From Cyanosarcina radialis HA8281-LM2 (lineage in GTDB: Bacteria; Cyanobacteriota; Cyanobacteriia; Cyanobacteriales; CCAP-1448): a DNA stretch of 64,000 nt. Within the stretch, counting starts at the first letter, position 1, and every line of letters begins with the position of its first letter. Shown piece by piece: positions 20,397 to 28,947 of the stretch. Made by a program: the position numbers and the translations under genes. The stretch is taken from positions 1-64,000 of the forward strand of contig JAHHHA010000011.1 in NCBI GenBank assembly GCA_019359615.1, written 5' to 3'. A model generated the notes under the pieces. The model saw nothing but the letters and a program-made list of their open reading frames with translations. It made no database searches and was not told the origin of the DNA.

Positions 20397-21074
20397 TTAA
20401 TGCAGTCGGAATTCTGCCAACTGGGCTTGACCGTACATCATATTTCGATCGATCGCCGACAAAACTTTGTTGTTAGCCCGTTCGGAATCGAGGCACTGAC
20501 ACACCAAATCAGCCACGTCAGCCCGATTAATCGACCCTGCAACTCGAAAATCTTCTGTTAGGACTCCATTGCCCGTAGCTGGTTCCGATTTAAGTCCTCC
20601 GGGCCTGACGATCGTATAAGTCAAACCGCTAGCAATCAGATGTTCCTCGGCTTTTTCTTTTTCCGCCAAAACCGCTCCGAGGGTTTCTAATACTTGAGGA
20701 GATAAGGCCGCCACGCTATCGCCAGCCCCGATCGAGGATACTAAAATAAACTTGTTCGCGCCAGCTTTAACCGCAGCGTCGATCAGATTCTTGTTGCCCA
20801 GATAATCTGCTCGTTCGCCATTCCAGGGCAAGCCGCCAATGGTGCTGATGACAGCAGCTATTGGTTCTTCACTTAGCATCGCCTCCTCGATCTCGGCAAT
20901 ATGAAGAGCATCTCCGATCGCGACTTGAATCCCCATCGCCTCTAAATCGGCACGGGCGGTTTCCGTCCTCAGAAGTGCTTTGACCGGACGGTTTTGTTTG
21001 GTCAGTTGCAAAGCAATTTGCTGACCTACGCCTCGACTGGCACCAGCGAGAAAAATGTATGGTGTATCCGTCAT
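20397..21074 (-). CDS. NAD(P)-binding atypical SDR (NmrA-like) protein
   Basis: A 225-residue Rossmann-fold protein of the atypical short-chain dehydrogenase/reductase group. The nucleotide-binding loop is LAGASRGVGQQIA (residues 9-21). It has the VSSIGAGDS and YTIVRPGGL segments of this subfamily but no classical YxxxK pair, so catalytic activity is uncertain. Relatives in cyanobacteria and plastids often act as assembly or redox-sensing factors. It lies directly upstream of petN on the same strand, which makes a thylakoid-related role plausible by inference. Confidence 0.82.
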   Translation of the reverse strand: MTDTPYIFLAGASRGVGQQIALQLTKQNRPVKALLRTETARADLEAMGIQVAIGDALHIAEIEEAMLSEEPIAAVISTIGGLPWNGERADYLGNKNLIDAAVKAGANKFILVSSIGAGDSVAALSPQVLETLGAVLAEKEKAEEHLIASGLTYTIVRPGGLKSEPATGNGVLTEDFRVAGSINRADVADLVCQCLDSERANNKVLSAIDRNMMYGQAQLAEFRLH

Positions 21075-21772
21075 TTTTAGTTTTTCAGCTTTGAAGTCTA
21101 CCGTACTTGCTATTTTAAATTAATATTATCGCAAAGCGATCGAGGAACTTTTAACAGCAAACACGAGTTATTGCTATAGCTTTATAATTAGAACAAAGAT
21201 TTTTACATTTCTTTCTATAATTCATAAACTAGCAATATTTTTTACTCATTAAATACCTCCATAGGCTCTAAATCGAGTTGCAGTATAATAAATATTTCAA
21301 GTTAATTATCGAAGACATTTAACGATCTATATACTTCTCCTATTCGAGAGCGAATAAGAGGTGTTTTCGATTCGTTAATCGAGCATCAGATAACCCTAAT
21401 AAACTCGATGTAAAAGAAACGGGCAACGGAAACAGTTACTTCTTTTTCCTATTCCTCTTGGCAGTTTTTTACATTATCGTTGCTAATTCTTTAGAAATAG
21501 TGTAGCTGTTTCCTCTATATCTGAAGAGATATACTTCTGCTAACTTCTCTATGTCTATAGATAGATATGCTCAGAGAATATTCTACATATCCTTGGCTTT
21601 AGGACTTTTACGCAAAGATGCTACAAGTATGAGGCTATAGATAACTTTAGCCCTACAGATGGCGTATTATCCGTCAAGTTATGCAAGTCCTGGTTTGATT
21701 AGTTGTCCGATCGATGCTCGGTTTCAAAGCATCTGTTGAAAGTTATAAAACTAGACAAGGAAATTAACGCCG
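21075..21772. other. 698-bp AT-rich intergenic region upstream of the di-haem peroxidase
   Basis: No gene or named repeat is supported. The DNA is clearly more AT-rich than its neighbours and lacks the purine-rich microsatellites common elsewhere. It lies between the divergent SDR/petN cluster and the peroxidase gene, so it must hold both promoters, and perhaps a long leader for the peroxidase. I could not assign a known riboswitch or sRNA. Confidence 0.4.
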
Positions 21773-23929
21773 ATGAGCGATCGCAACTTCGACGAAAAAG
21801 TGAAGCGAAGAAATCATCTCAATTTTTTCTTCAAGAGCAAGTTACTAACAGTTTTACTAGGTAAAATCCGACAGAAGCTATCGCCAACTGGCAAAAAATT
21901 AGCAAAGTTGTATCGCCCTCGATCGAGGCAAGTACCTGCAACTAGAGGTGTAGCGATCGCCCTCTTAGCTGCTGTTATCGTATTAACTGGAAATCTGGTT
22001 TCTGCCCAAGTGGGAGTCGAACCACCCGCCCCCATGGGATCGCTAAAGAAAGTTAAGGTGCCAGAACCGAGCAATCTAGCAGCATTTATCAAAGACAAAA
22101 ATAAGGCGATTCAATTAGGAAAAGCCCTGTTTTGGGATATGCAAGTCGGTAGTGACGGAGTTACCGCCTGCGCTAGCTGCCATTTTCATGCTGGCACCGA
22201 TAGCCGTTCCAAGAACCAGTTACATCCAGGGGCAGACCGAATTGTCAACCGGGGGCTGAACTCTCAGCTAACGGCAGCCGATTATCCCTTTCACAAACTT
22301 GCCGACCCCAATAACCGTTTTTCGACAGTGCTATCGGATAGCAACGACGTGACAGGTTCTCAGGGAGTTTTTCTCGCTAAATTCAACGGGATTACGCCAG
22401 GTAATTCAGCCGATAACACCTCACCTCTCGCCGATCTGCTCTTCAACATCAATGGCACTAACGTGCGTCAAGTCACAGGTCGCAACGCCCCCACCACGGT
22501 CAATGCTGTATTCAACTTCCGCAACTTTTGGGACGGGCGAGCGCAGAATATTTTCAACGGTCTAAATCCCTTTGGTTTGAGAGATCCCAATGCCACCATT
22601 TATCGGGCCCCTAAAAGAAGGGTACTGCAAGCGGTCAAGGTGAAGATAGACAATGCCTCGCTGGCCTCGCAAGCTGTAGGACCGCCCCTGAGTACGGTGG
22701 AGGAATCGGCTGTAGGTCGCACATTTCCAGATATCGGCAAGAAATTCAATCAACGGATCTCCAATCGGGCTAAAAAACTGCGGGCATTGGTGCCTTTACG
22801 ACAACAGCTTGTGGCTCGCGACGACAGCGTGCTGGGGGAATTGGCCAGGTCGGAGGCGAACAAACCCAAGACTGGTTTGAAAAGGAGTTACGAATGGTTG
22901 ATTAAACGAGCGTTCAAAAACGAATGGTGGAATTCGATCGTCTTGATTAACGTCGATAGCAACGGTAACTTAACCTTTACCAGCGACAAACTCCCCAAAC
23001 CTGAAACTAGCGAAGAATTCGATTCCGTTCCCATTTTGTCGCCCTCAGAACTCGAAGGCAACCAATATACCTTGATGGACTTCAACTTCCCGTTGTTTAT
23101 GGGACTATCGGTGCAATTGTACGAGTCTACCTTAGTGTCTGACAATGCCCCGATCGATCGCTATTTTGACGGTACGGGCAACTTAACAGAGTCCCAATCG
23201 CGCGGTAAAGATCTGTTTGATGGCAAAGCCAAGTGTACTGCCTGTCATGAGGGACCCTTATTTACCGATGCTGCCGTTGATAACGTCAAAGAAGAACGTT
23301 TGGAGCGCATGACTATGGGCGATGGCGGTCAAGCAATTTACGACCATGGCTTTTACAACATTGGCGTGCGGCCGACAGGGGAAGATTTGGGCGTAGGTGG
23401 CAAGGACCCATCTGGCAATCCGCTATCAGAATCTCGCTTGGCACAGCAAGGCAAGTTCGATCGACTTCTAGGAGAAAAACCTAATATTTCAGTCGATGCC
23501 AACGAACGCATAGCAGCCGATGGAGCCTTTAAAACACCAATACTGCGGAATGTCGAACTGACTGCTCCTTATTTCCACAACGGCGGGCAAGCTACCCTGG
23601 AACAAGTAGTCGAGTTCTACAACCGAGGTGGAGACTTCCACGAGCAAAATCTGGCTGACTTAGACCCGAATATCCAGAATTTGAACTTAAACCCGCTGGA
23701 AGAGGCCGATTTAGTAGCTTTCATGAAAGCACTAACAGACGATCGCGTCAAATTCGAGCGAGCGCCGTTCGACCACCCGCAACTGTTGATACCGAACGGT
23801 CATCCAGGAGGGCCGACAGGCGTGGAAATCGGGCCTAATGGCACGGCTAAAGATAGCTTCCTAGAAATCCCTGCGGTTGGGAAAAAAGGAAGTGATGGAC
23901 TTCCTACTTTCCTCTCGCTCGCAGACTAG
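21773..23929 (+). CDS. Di-haem cytochrome c peroxidase/MauG-family protein
   Basis: A 718-residue exported protein with two c-type haem motifs, CASCH near residue 132 and CTACH near 487, the signature of bacterial di-haem peroxidases and MauG-like oxidases. A hydrophobic segment at residues 58-78 (VAIALLAAVIVLTGNLVSAQ) is a signal or anchor helix after an unusually long basic N-terminus of about 55 residues. LRNVELTAPYFHNGG near 607 is the conserved segment around the distal haem ligand. At 718 residues it is longer than the usual 320-400; most of the excess lies between the two haems. It probably reduces peroxide or oxidises a substrate in the periplasm or thylakoid lumen. A terminator follows. 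Confidence 0.86.
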   Translation: MSDRNFDEKVKRRNHLNFFFKSKLLTVLLGKIRQKLSPTGKKLAKLYRPRSRQVPATRGVAIALLAAVIVLTGNLVSAQVGVEPPAPMGSLKKVKVPEPSNLAAFIKDKNKAIQLGKALFWDMQVGSDGVTACASCHFHAGTDSRSKNQLHPGADRIVNRGLNSQLTAADYPFHKLADPNNRFSTVLSDSNDVTGSQGVFLAKFNGITPGNSADNTSPLADLLFNINGTNVRQVTGRNAPTTVNAVFNFRNFWDGRAQNIFNGLNPFGLRDPNATIYRAPKRRVLQAVKVKIDNASLASQAVGPPLSTVEESAVGRTFPDIGKKFNQRISNRAKKLRALVPLRQQLVARDDSVLGELARSEANKPKTGLKRSYEWLIKRAFKNEWWNSIVLINVDSNGNLTFTSDKLPKPETSEEFDSVPILSPSELEGNQYTLMDFNFPLFMGLSVQLYESTLVSDNAPIDRYFDGTGNLTESQSRGKDLFDGKAKCTACHEGPLFTDAAVDNVKEERLERMTMGDGGQAIYDHGFYNIGVRPTGEDLGVGGKDPSGNPLSESRLAQQGKFDRLLGEKPNISVDANERIAADGAFKTPILRNVELTAPYFHNGGQATLEQVVEFYNRGGDFHEQNLADLDPNIQNLNLNPLEEADLVAFMKALTDDRVKFERAPFDHPQLLIPNGHPGGPTGVEIGPNGTAKDSFLEIPAVGKKGSDGLPTFLSLAD

Positions 23930-23956
23930 CAGGGGTTAATAGGCTTCTTGCAGAAG

Positions 23957-23999
23957 TAGGGGAAAGAGGCGTTTTTCCCTTTCCCCTATATTTTTTTTA
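23957..23999 (+). terminator. Rho-independent terminator of the peroxidase gene
   Basis: A 10-bp stem (TAGGGGAAAG at 23957-23966, CTTTCCCCTA at 23979-23988) is followed by TATTTTTTTT. It lies 28 bp after the stop codon. Confidence 0.85.
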
Positions 24000-25244
24000 A
24001 AAGCCTGGTTCTCCAGGCTTTTTCTTTGCTAAAATTGCGTCCCGAATTGCTTGGGCGGTAGCTGGTGCGAGTAAAATGCCGTTGCGATAGTGACCTGTAG
24101 CCAATAGAACATTGCGATAGCCAGCTAAGGGACGAACAATCGGTGCTGGTTCGTTAGTAGGACGAGGGCGCAAACCCGACCAAGTTTTAACGATCGAGGC
24201 CGATGCTAAAGAGGGACAAAGGGCGATCGCTTTTTGCCTGACTCGTTCTAAGCAATTAGAGTCAGGGATAACTTCCTTAGCATCTGGAGGAAATTCGACG
24301 GTGGCCCCTACCCAATAGTCCATCGGTAGACCTAATCTCCCGTATCGATCCCCCCCTACCCCCCTTGAAAAGGGGGGAGAATTGCCCCCCTCTCCTTGCA
24401 GGAGAGGGGCTGGGGGTGAGGTCAGCGGGACGATATGGACATCATCAGCCGTAATTACTGGCTGAAAATCAAGATGTCCTAGAGGATGTGGCGATCGCAA
24501 CTGCAAAGCTTGTCCTAATACGGGTTGGATCTCGACAGGTGCTTGTAAAAACTCCGTTATCTGAGTAGAACCCAAGCCAGCAGCAATTATCAACCAATCG
24601 CAATCGATTTTTCCCGCTGTGGTTTGAATTCGATCGCAGATCGCCTCATGAGAGTTGCTATCTGGAGCCAAGTTAGACCAAAACGGCTCTACAGATACCC
24701 CAAATTTAAACCTGACACCGTTTCGTTCGGCAGCATCGATTAAAGCTAGCGTTAAGGCTGTTGGATCGACTTGTCGATCTTGAGGAGAATAGACAGCCGC
24801 GATCGCATTTTGACAGTCAATTTGAGGACACCTGGATTTAATTTCGGCTGCATCCCAAATTTCCAGTCGGAAGCCTTGGGATTGACGAATTTTTGCTAAT
24901 TTTTCCCAACTAACTAAATCCTCTTCTTCATTGCCAGATCCGGGTTGAGGAAAGAGTAACTTGAGAATTCCCTGCTGGTTGAAAGGAATTTTTCTGTTAG
25001 TAACTGCTTCTAACTCTGGAATCAAAGTTTCATATCGTTGCAGGCTAGCCTGCCGCATTTGCCAAGCCCTGCCCTTGACTTTGTGGCTAATCGCCCCCAT
25101 CAACACGCCCAAAGCCGCAGAGGTAGCACCTCGAACTGGCGGTTGTCGATCTAAGACTGTCAGCGACAGCCCTGGAACCAAACTGAGTTCGTAAGCGATC
25201 GTCGCTCCAATTATTCCACAGCCGATCGTTACTACTTGAGTCAT
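23997..25244 (-). CDS. FAD-dependent amino-acid oxidase (ThiO/DadA-like)
   Basis: DAO-family flavoprotein (415 residues). The N-terminal TIGCGIIGATIAYEL is the FAD-binding fold, and the C-terminal TWSGLRPRPTNEPAPIVRPL with LLATGHYRNGILLAPATA is the conserved FAD/substrate region of glycine oxidase (ThiO, which supplies iminoglycine for thiamine thiazole) and DadA. Residues about 274-305 are unlike the family. They are encoded by two G/C-rich dispersed repeats (24349-24424) with a CCCCTCTCC/GGAGAGGGG hairpin, apparently an in-frame insertion. The last codons lie inside a hairpin (23999-24022). Confidence 0.82.
   Translation of the reverse strand: MTQVVTIGCGIIGATIAYELSLVPGLSLTVLDRQPPVRGATSAALGVLMGAISHKVKGRAWQMRQASLQRYETLIPELEAVTNRKIPFNQQGILKLLFPQPGSGNEEEDLVSWEKLAKIRQSQGFRLEIWDAAEIKSRCPQIDCQNAIAAVYSPQDRQVDPTALTLALIDAAERNGVRFKFGVSVEPFWSNLAPDSNSHEAICDRIQTTAGKIDCDWLIIAAGLGSTQITEFLQAPVEIQPVLGQALQLRSPHPLGHLDFQPVITADDVHIVPLTSPPAPLLQGEGGNSPPFSRGVGGDRYGRLGLPMDYWVGATVEFPPDAKEVIPDSNCLERVRQKAIALCPSLASASIVKTWSGLRPRPTNEPAPIVRPLAGYRNVLLATGHYRNGILLAPATAQAIRDAILAKKKPGEPGF
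23999..24022. terminator. Hairpin overlapping the 3' end of the ThiO-like gene
   Basis: A 10-bp perfect stem (AAAAGCCTGG at 23999-24008, CCAGGCTTTT at 24013-24022) with a 4-nt loop, followed on the plus strand by a T-rich run. It encodes the last residues (KPGEPGF) of the minus-strand gene and can serve as a second terminator for the convergent peroxidase gene. Confidence 0.7.
24349..24424. repeat. Dispersed G/C-rich repeats inside the ThiO-like gene
   Basis: CCCCCCTACCCCCCTTGAAA followed by a hairpin repeat CCCCTCTCC-TTGCA-GGAGAGGGG (24387-24409) and GGGGGTGAGG. Close relatives of the hairpin are intergenic at 49298-49318 and 57416-57436. Confidence 0.75.
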
Positions 25245-25331
25245 TGGAAGGGAGGGAGAGATGGGGAGATAGGGATATGGGGAGAGCAGAGGGAAACTCC
25301 GAACTATGCCCTATGCCCCATGCCCTATGCC

Positions 25332-25772
25332 CTATGCTGTAGGTACTAGATTTAGATATTCGTCAACATCTTTGAGCAACTTGTTATAGTTGCCGATCGC
25401 TAACTCGTAATTACCAGCTTTAGCGGCGGAATCGATGCTGACTAAGCGCTCGAATACTTCTCTAGATTCTTTCAAGGCAGCGGTTTTGGTGTTGGGGAAG
25501 AAATCGCCTGCCAAAGTATTCATCTGCGATCGCAAGTCGCCTAAAGGACCGTGGATAAAGGAGATGACATCATTCCACTTGCGCTTTTCAATTAAAGTTT
25601 TTAGTTCCGCTAGGCGATCGCGCCCAGCCATAATTCCACTAGCAGATTGCTGAATTTGCTCTAACTGAGCGGCGCTATAAGTTAGAGGCTTGGCTGTGGG
25701 GCCGCTACAGCTAACGACAAATACTGCAATTAATGCCAAAAGCCATGCTAGAACAGAGCGGTGACGTACCAT
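25332..25772 (-). CDS. psbQ: Photosystem II protein PsbQ (CyanoQ) lipoprotein
   Basis: A lumenal lipoprotein of the photosystem II oxygen-evolving side (146 residues). The N-terminus is a lipoprotein signal ending FVVSC, with lipidated Cys22. The mature part is a four-helix bundle; YIHGPLGxLRxDM-like motifs known from CyanoQ are seen here as FIHGPLGDLRSQM near residue 72. The C-terminus DEYLNLVPTA matches the family end. It stabilises the Mn cluster region and assembly of PSII. It is monocistronic between repeats. Confidence 0.9.
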   Translation of the reverse strand: MVRHRSVLAWLLALIAVFVVSCSGPTAKPLTYSAAQLEQIQQSASGIMAGRDRLAELKTLIEKRKWNDVISFIHGPLGDLRSQMNTLAGDFFPNTKTAALKESREVFERLVSIDSAAKAGNYELAIGNYNKLLKDVDEYLNLVPTA

Positions 25773-25889
25773 AATTAGATTTTTTCAATTTGATAATTAA
25801 CTTGCCCCTGTTATTTTATCGGAGCGGGGGAAGCAGGGGAAGAGAGGGGAGAGGGGGAGAAGGAAGAGATGGGAAAAAATCTTAACTTT

Positions 25890-26738
25890 CTAGATTACTT
25901 CGCGATTGAGAAACGACGTTATAGCATCGCTAACTTTTTCCGACCAGTGTTCTTGGGGATAGTGCGCAGCATCTTGTAGTTTTATCAGTTCGGCTTTGGG
26001 CATCGAGTTGGCTAGATTTTGGGCTTGAGTAAATGGCAGCCAGGGATCTTTCATTCCCCAAACTAACAAAGTTGGTTGTTGCCAGTTTTTCAATCCAGAT
26101 GCAATTTCTGCCATTGACGACTGGAGTTGCAGGTTTTGCAACGTTGCTAGCAGGCTGCGCCCGGCCTCCGAACTTTTGAGGAAGGGACGGCGGTAAACAT
26201 CTAGATCTTTGTCCGATATTCGATAGCGGCTACCTCCCTCTAGAGTGCGATCGATTAACAGCGGATCTTGGGTGAAGATATTGCCTAGTAGGGGCAGTCC
26301 TAGTTGCTGCAACTTCCAAGGCAGCTTAGCTGTTGGCGATACTGGGGCATTGAGAATTACGAGGCGATCGATCTCGGCTGGATGCCGCAAAGCATATTGA
26401 ATTCCTACAGATCCCAAAAATCCCTGGATTACTAAAGAAAAGCGATCGAGTTCCAACGCTCGAACGAACTCGGCTAAAGCGCTCATAAAAGCATCGGGCG
26501 TATAAGCAAACTCTTTTTTGTCTGGCTTGGCTGAAAACCCGCTGCCGATCCAATCGGGGGCGATCGCTCTGAAACCTTTTTCTGCTAGGGTCGGCATTAT
26601 TACCGTCCATGTGTAACTTTGGGAAGGTACGCCATGCAGCAGTAGCACCGATGGGCGATCGTCATTACTGCTAGATTTAGCTTCTCGATAGAACCATTCC
26701 AGCGTCCCAACCTTTATTGAATCTTCTGTGAGTGACAC
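25890..26738 (-). CDS. Alpha/beta-fold hydrolase-like protein with altered nucleophile elbow
   Basis: Alpha/beta hydrolase fold of the haloalkane-dehalogenase/epoxide-hydrolase group (282 residues). Seen are the oxyanion segment LLHGVPSQSYTW (residues 33-44), PDWIGSGFSAKP near 61 and AAHYPQEHW with the probable catalytic His near 264. At the nucleophile elbow, where the group has H-D-x-G-G or G-x-S-x-G, this protein reads VIQGFLGSVG, so Gly takes the nucleophile's place. Similar cyanobacterial and plant proteins exist, so this may be a distinct, perhaps non-hydrolytic, subfamily. Confidence 0.8.
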   Translation of the reverse strand: MSLTEDSIKVGTLEWFYREAKSSSNDDRPSVLLLHGVPSQSYTWTVIMPTLAEKGFRAIAPDWIGSGFSAKPDKKEFAYTPDAFMSALAEFVRALELDRFSLVIQGFLGSVGIQYALRHPAEIDRLVILNAPVSPTAKLPWKLQQLGLPLLGNIFTQDPLLIDRTLEGGSRYRISDKDLDVYRRPFLKSSEAGRSLLATLQNLQLQSSMAEIASGLKNWQQPTLLVWGMKDPWLPFTQAQNLANSMPKAELIKLQDAAHYPQEHWSEKVSDAITSFLNREVI

Positions 26739-26846
26739 CGATCGAATCCCTTATATTTCCTGATGGGAAGAGCTTACTGCTGTAGTCGATCGCTTGGCAA
26801 GTCAGTTGTTGTTCGATCGATTTGAGTAACATAAAGGAAGACATAG

Positions 26847-27029
26847 CACTATAAGGTTTCAACTCTGAATGCTAGCCAATCTACTTCACAAGATGAGACA
26901 GATTATTTGCTCTCTACCAAAGCCAATCGCCAACTCTTGATGACCGCAATTCACAACATCGAAACCAGTACGAACTCGGTCAGTTTTATTGCCGAGCGAT
27001 GGAATGAAGAATATAACGTTCGTTCCTGA
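26847..27029 (+). pseudogene. Remnant of a YefM/Phd-type antitoxin
   Basis: An open frame without a start codon contains DETDYLLSTKANRQLLMTAI, matching the conserved C-terminal part of YefM antitoxins (compare SLLETVYLFQSHENATRLLD in the intact copy at 63625-63924). The N-terminal DNA-binding half is missing. It overlaps the following toxin start by 26 bp, the arrangement of intact modules. Confidence 0.6.
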
Positions 27030-27070
27030 AGCATTTGAACGATTGAACGACTGGGCGGCAGAAGAATGGA
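27004..27070 (+). pseudogene. Remnant of a YoeB/Txe-type toxin
   Basis: The ATG at 27004 opens MKNITFVPEAFERLNDWAAE, the conserved beginning of cyanobacterial YoeB/Txe RNase toxins, then homology stops after about 22 codons. The rest of the frame (to 27183) is unlike the family. The catalytic C-terminal half is absent, so the module is dead. The kelch gene begins in another frame right behind it. Confidence 0.6.
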
Positions 27071-27074
27071 GTAG

Positions 27075-28331
27075 ATGGATGATGCCAAAAAACCAGGAAT
27101 ACGAGCAACTGTGGGATTTACAAACATGGTTGCGAATTTCCTCACCGACTTACTTACCAGTAAAAAATCAATGCGATCGCTAAATGATTCCCAATTAGGA
27201 TTACAACCCCCTTGCTTTGCTTGGAAATATCCTGAAATTAAAGGAAATCCCCCTCAAGGTAGAAAAGGACATTCTGCAATTCGATTTCAAAGCTACATGA
27301 TTGTTTTTGCTGGGGAAGATAACGAAACGAAAAAAACTCTCAACGACGTTCATCTACTCAACCTCGAATCTTGGACTTGGGAAAAACCGCAAGTATCGGG
27401 TGAAATTCCCACTAGTAGAAGTTTTCATATTGCTGTATTGCATAGAGAAGAAATGGTGGTGTGGGGAGGATATGAAGAACAGATAGAGGGAGGATATCTT
27501 TGCAACGATACTGCTGTTTATATTCTCAATCTAAAAACTTGGCATTGGTCGCGAATTATTCCCCATGGAACTCCCCCAGTCGCTCGTTCTCATCATAGTG
27601 CAGTCTTATTTCAAGATAAATTATTTATTGATGGTGGCTATTATGATTGGTACTTTTCATTTGATGACCTTCATCTTCTCGATTTAAGTACGATGTCTTG
27701 GTTGACACTAGAAGTCAGGAGCCGTTCGGGTTCTGGTTCTGGTGGATTGGTAGTTCATGGCAATACATTAGTCAAGTTTCTCGGCGATGCTGGCTACGAA
27801 GGATTCTGCTCGGATATTTTAACTTTAGATTTGACTGAGTTAGATTCTACAGATCTAAGTAAATTGCAATGGCAGAAAGCTGAATTTGCAGAAAAAATCG
27901 AAAATTATGGAAGTAAAAATATTTATAGTTTATCGAATAGTGAAATTAATGAAGATGAAGACTGTGAGGATGAAGATATTGATTATTTCTTTTATCCAGG
28001 GCGAACTGTTTGCGGCTATGGGAAATTTGACAATAATCTAGTTATTTTTGGAGGAGTAGCTGCCCAAGATGGGATTAGTCATGCTACAATTGGCAATTTA
28101 CTTTTACTAAATTTACCTAAGACTGAATCAGCTACTAATGAAATTTATCGTGCCATTATTCCTGAAGTTAATGGCAAATTTCCTGCTCCTAGAAATGGAC
28201 ATTCAACAATACAAGTCGATCGTCAAATAATTGTTTTTGGCGGCTTCTGGTTTGACGCTCCTGGTGGAATTCCTGATTATGATAATGACGTATATATTTT
28301 GGAAGCGATCTCTAAGTTTGATACCGAGTAA
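27075..28331 (+). CDS. Kelch-repeat protein
   Basis: A protein of up to 418 residues with kelch/galactose-oxidase-type beta-propeller repeats: GRKGHSAIRFQSYMIVFAG, SRSFHIAVLHREEMVVWGG, ARSHHSAVLF...IDGGYY, and a last blade PAPRNGHSTIQVDRQIIVFGG. A Glu/Asp-rich loop (NEDEDCEDEDIDYF) interrupts one blade. There is no signal peptide. The start is uncertain: 27075 has GGAG close upstream, but ATGs at 27126 and 27171 are nearer to where propeller homology begins, and the first 30 codons may be read-in from the decayed toxin locus. Binding partner unknown. Its codons are AT-richer than its neighbours. Confidence 0.8.
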   Translation: MDDAKKPGIRATVGFTNMVANFLTDLLTSKKSMRSLNDSQLGLQPPCFAWKYPEIKGNPPQGRKGHSAIRFQSYMIVFAGEDNETKKTLNDVHLLNLESWTWEKPQVSGEIPTSRSFHIAVLHREEMVVWGGYEEQIEGGYLCNDTAVYILNLKTWHWSRIIPHGTPPVARSHHSAVLFQDKLFIDGGYYDWYFSFDDLHLLDLSTMSWLTLEVRSRSGSGSGGLVVHGNTLVKFLGDAGYEGFCSDILTLDLTELDSTDLSKLQWQKAEFAEKIENYGSKNIYSLSNSEINEDEDCEDEDIDYFFYPGRTVCGYGKFDNNLVIFGGVAAQDGISHATIGNLLLLNLPKTESATNEIYRAIIPEVNGKFPAPRNGHSTIQVDRQIIVFGGFWFDAPGGIPDYDNDVYILEAISKFDTE

Positions 28332-28512
28332 CCTGTGGGGTCAAAGCTAACCAGATGAATTTCTCCCCTCTGAGGCTGGGCTAATTGGCGTTTGGCTGCC
28401 ACCCTTCTTCCTCAAGCGCAAACCAATCATCGGCGAGTTGGCGATCGCTCGGATACAAAAAACTGAAAATAAATAGTTATAATTGCCTAAAATCCTCAAG
28501 GAGTGTCGCTTT

Positions 28513-28947
28513 GTGAACGCAGCAGAACAAGCCACTAATATTGCCCTTGCTAGCAAGATTGCTGCGGTTGTCAATCTTTTCAAATTGGAATTCCCAGATG
28601 TGCGGGTAGATTTGAAACCGTGGGTAAACGATGCAGATACTAGAGAATTGGTCGATCCCGATTCGATCGACATCGGGTTTCACTTTCCTGGCTGGAGTAG
28701 AAAGTTTCAGAGTCGCAGCATTTTAGTCCAAATCCGATTTTACGAAGATCCTTTAGATGCTTCGTTGCGAAGAGCCATCGGAGTGGAAGCGGCAGGATTC
28801 GACCATAGCGGCAAGCGGTGGCGATTTTCTACTGTCGAACAGTGGCAGTTTGTCGGCGATTCTCAGCCAAGTTCTGAAGTGGGCGACAAGCTCAAGCATT
28901 TCTGTAGACAGGTATTTGACTTGTTTAATGTAGAGACTAGGGCGTAA
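28513..28947 (+). CDS. Conserved protein of unknown function
   Basis: I do not recognise the family. I choose the GTG at 28513 (144 residues) because AAGGAG lies at 28498-28503, and a start further upstream would put this site inside the gene. The sequence is soluble, mixed alpha/beta, with GFHFPGWSRKFQSRSILVQI and WRFSTVEQWQFVGDSQP as its most distinctive parts. Its 3' end overlaps the convergent beta-CA-like gene by 11 bp. Confidence 0.65.
   Translation: MNAAEQATNIALASKIAAVVNLFKLEFPDVRVDLKPWVNDADTRELVDPDSIDIGFHFPGWSRKFQSRSILVQIRFYEDPLDASLRRAIGVEAAGFDHSGKRWRFSTVEQWQFVGDSQPSSEVGDKLKHFCRQVFDLFNVETRA

Noticed and set aside
26951-27145. Minus-strand 64-residue frame over the TA remnant
   Set aside because: The plus-strand frames show YefM/YoeB homology; the antisense frame has none.
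28350-28480. Plus-strand frame reading PSEAGLIGVWLPPFFLKRKP before 28513
   Set aside because: No start codon and no family I can name. It might be the end of a lost gene, but the evidence is too thin.
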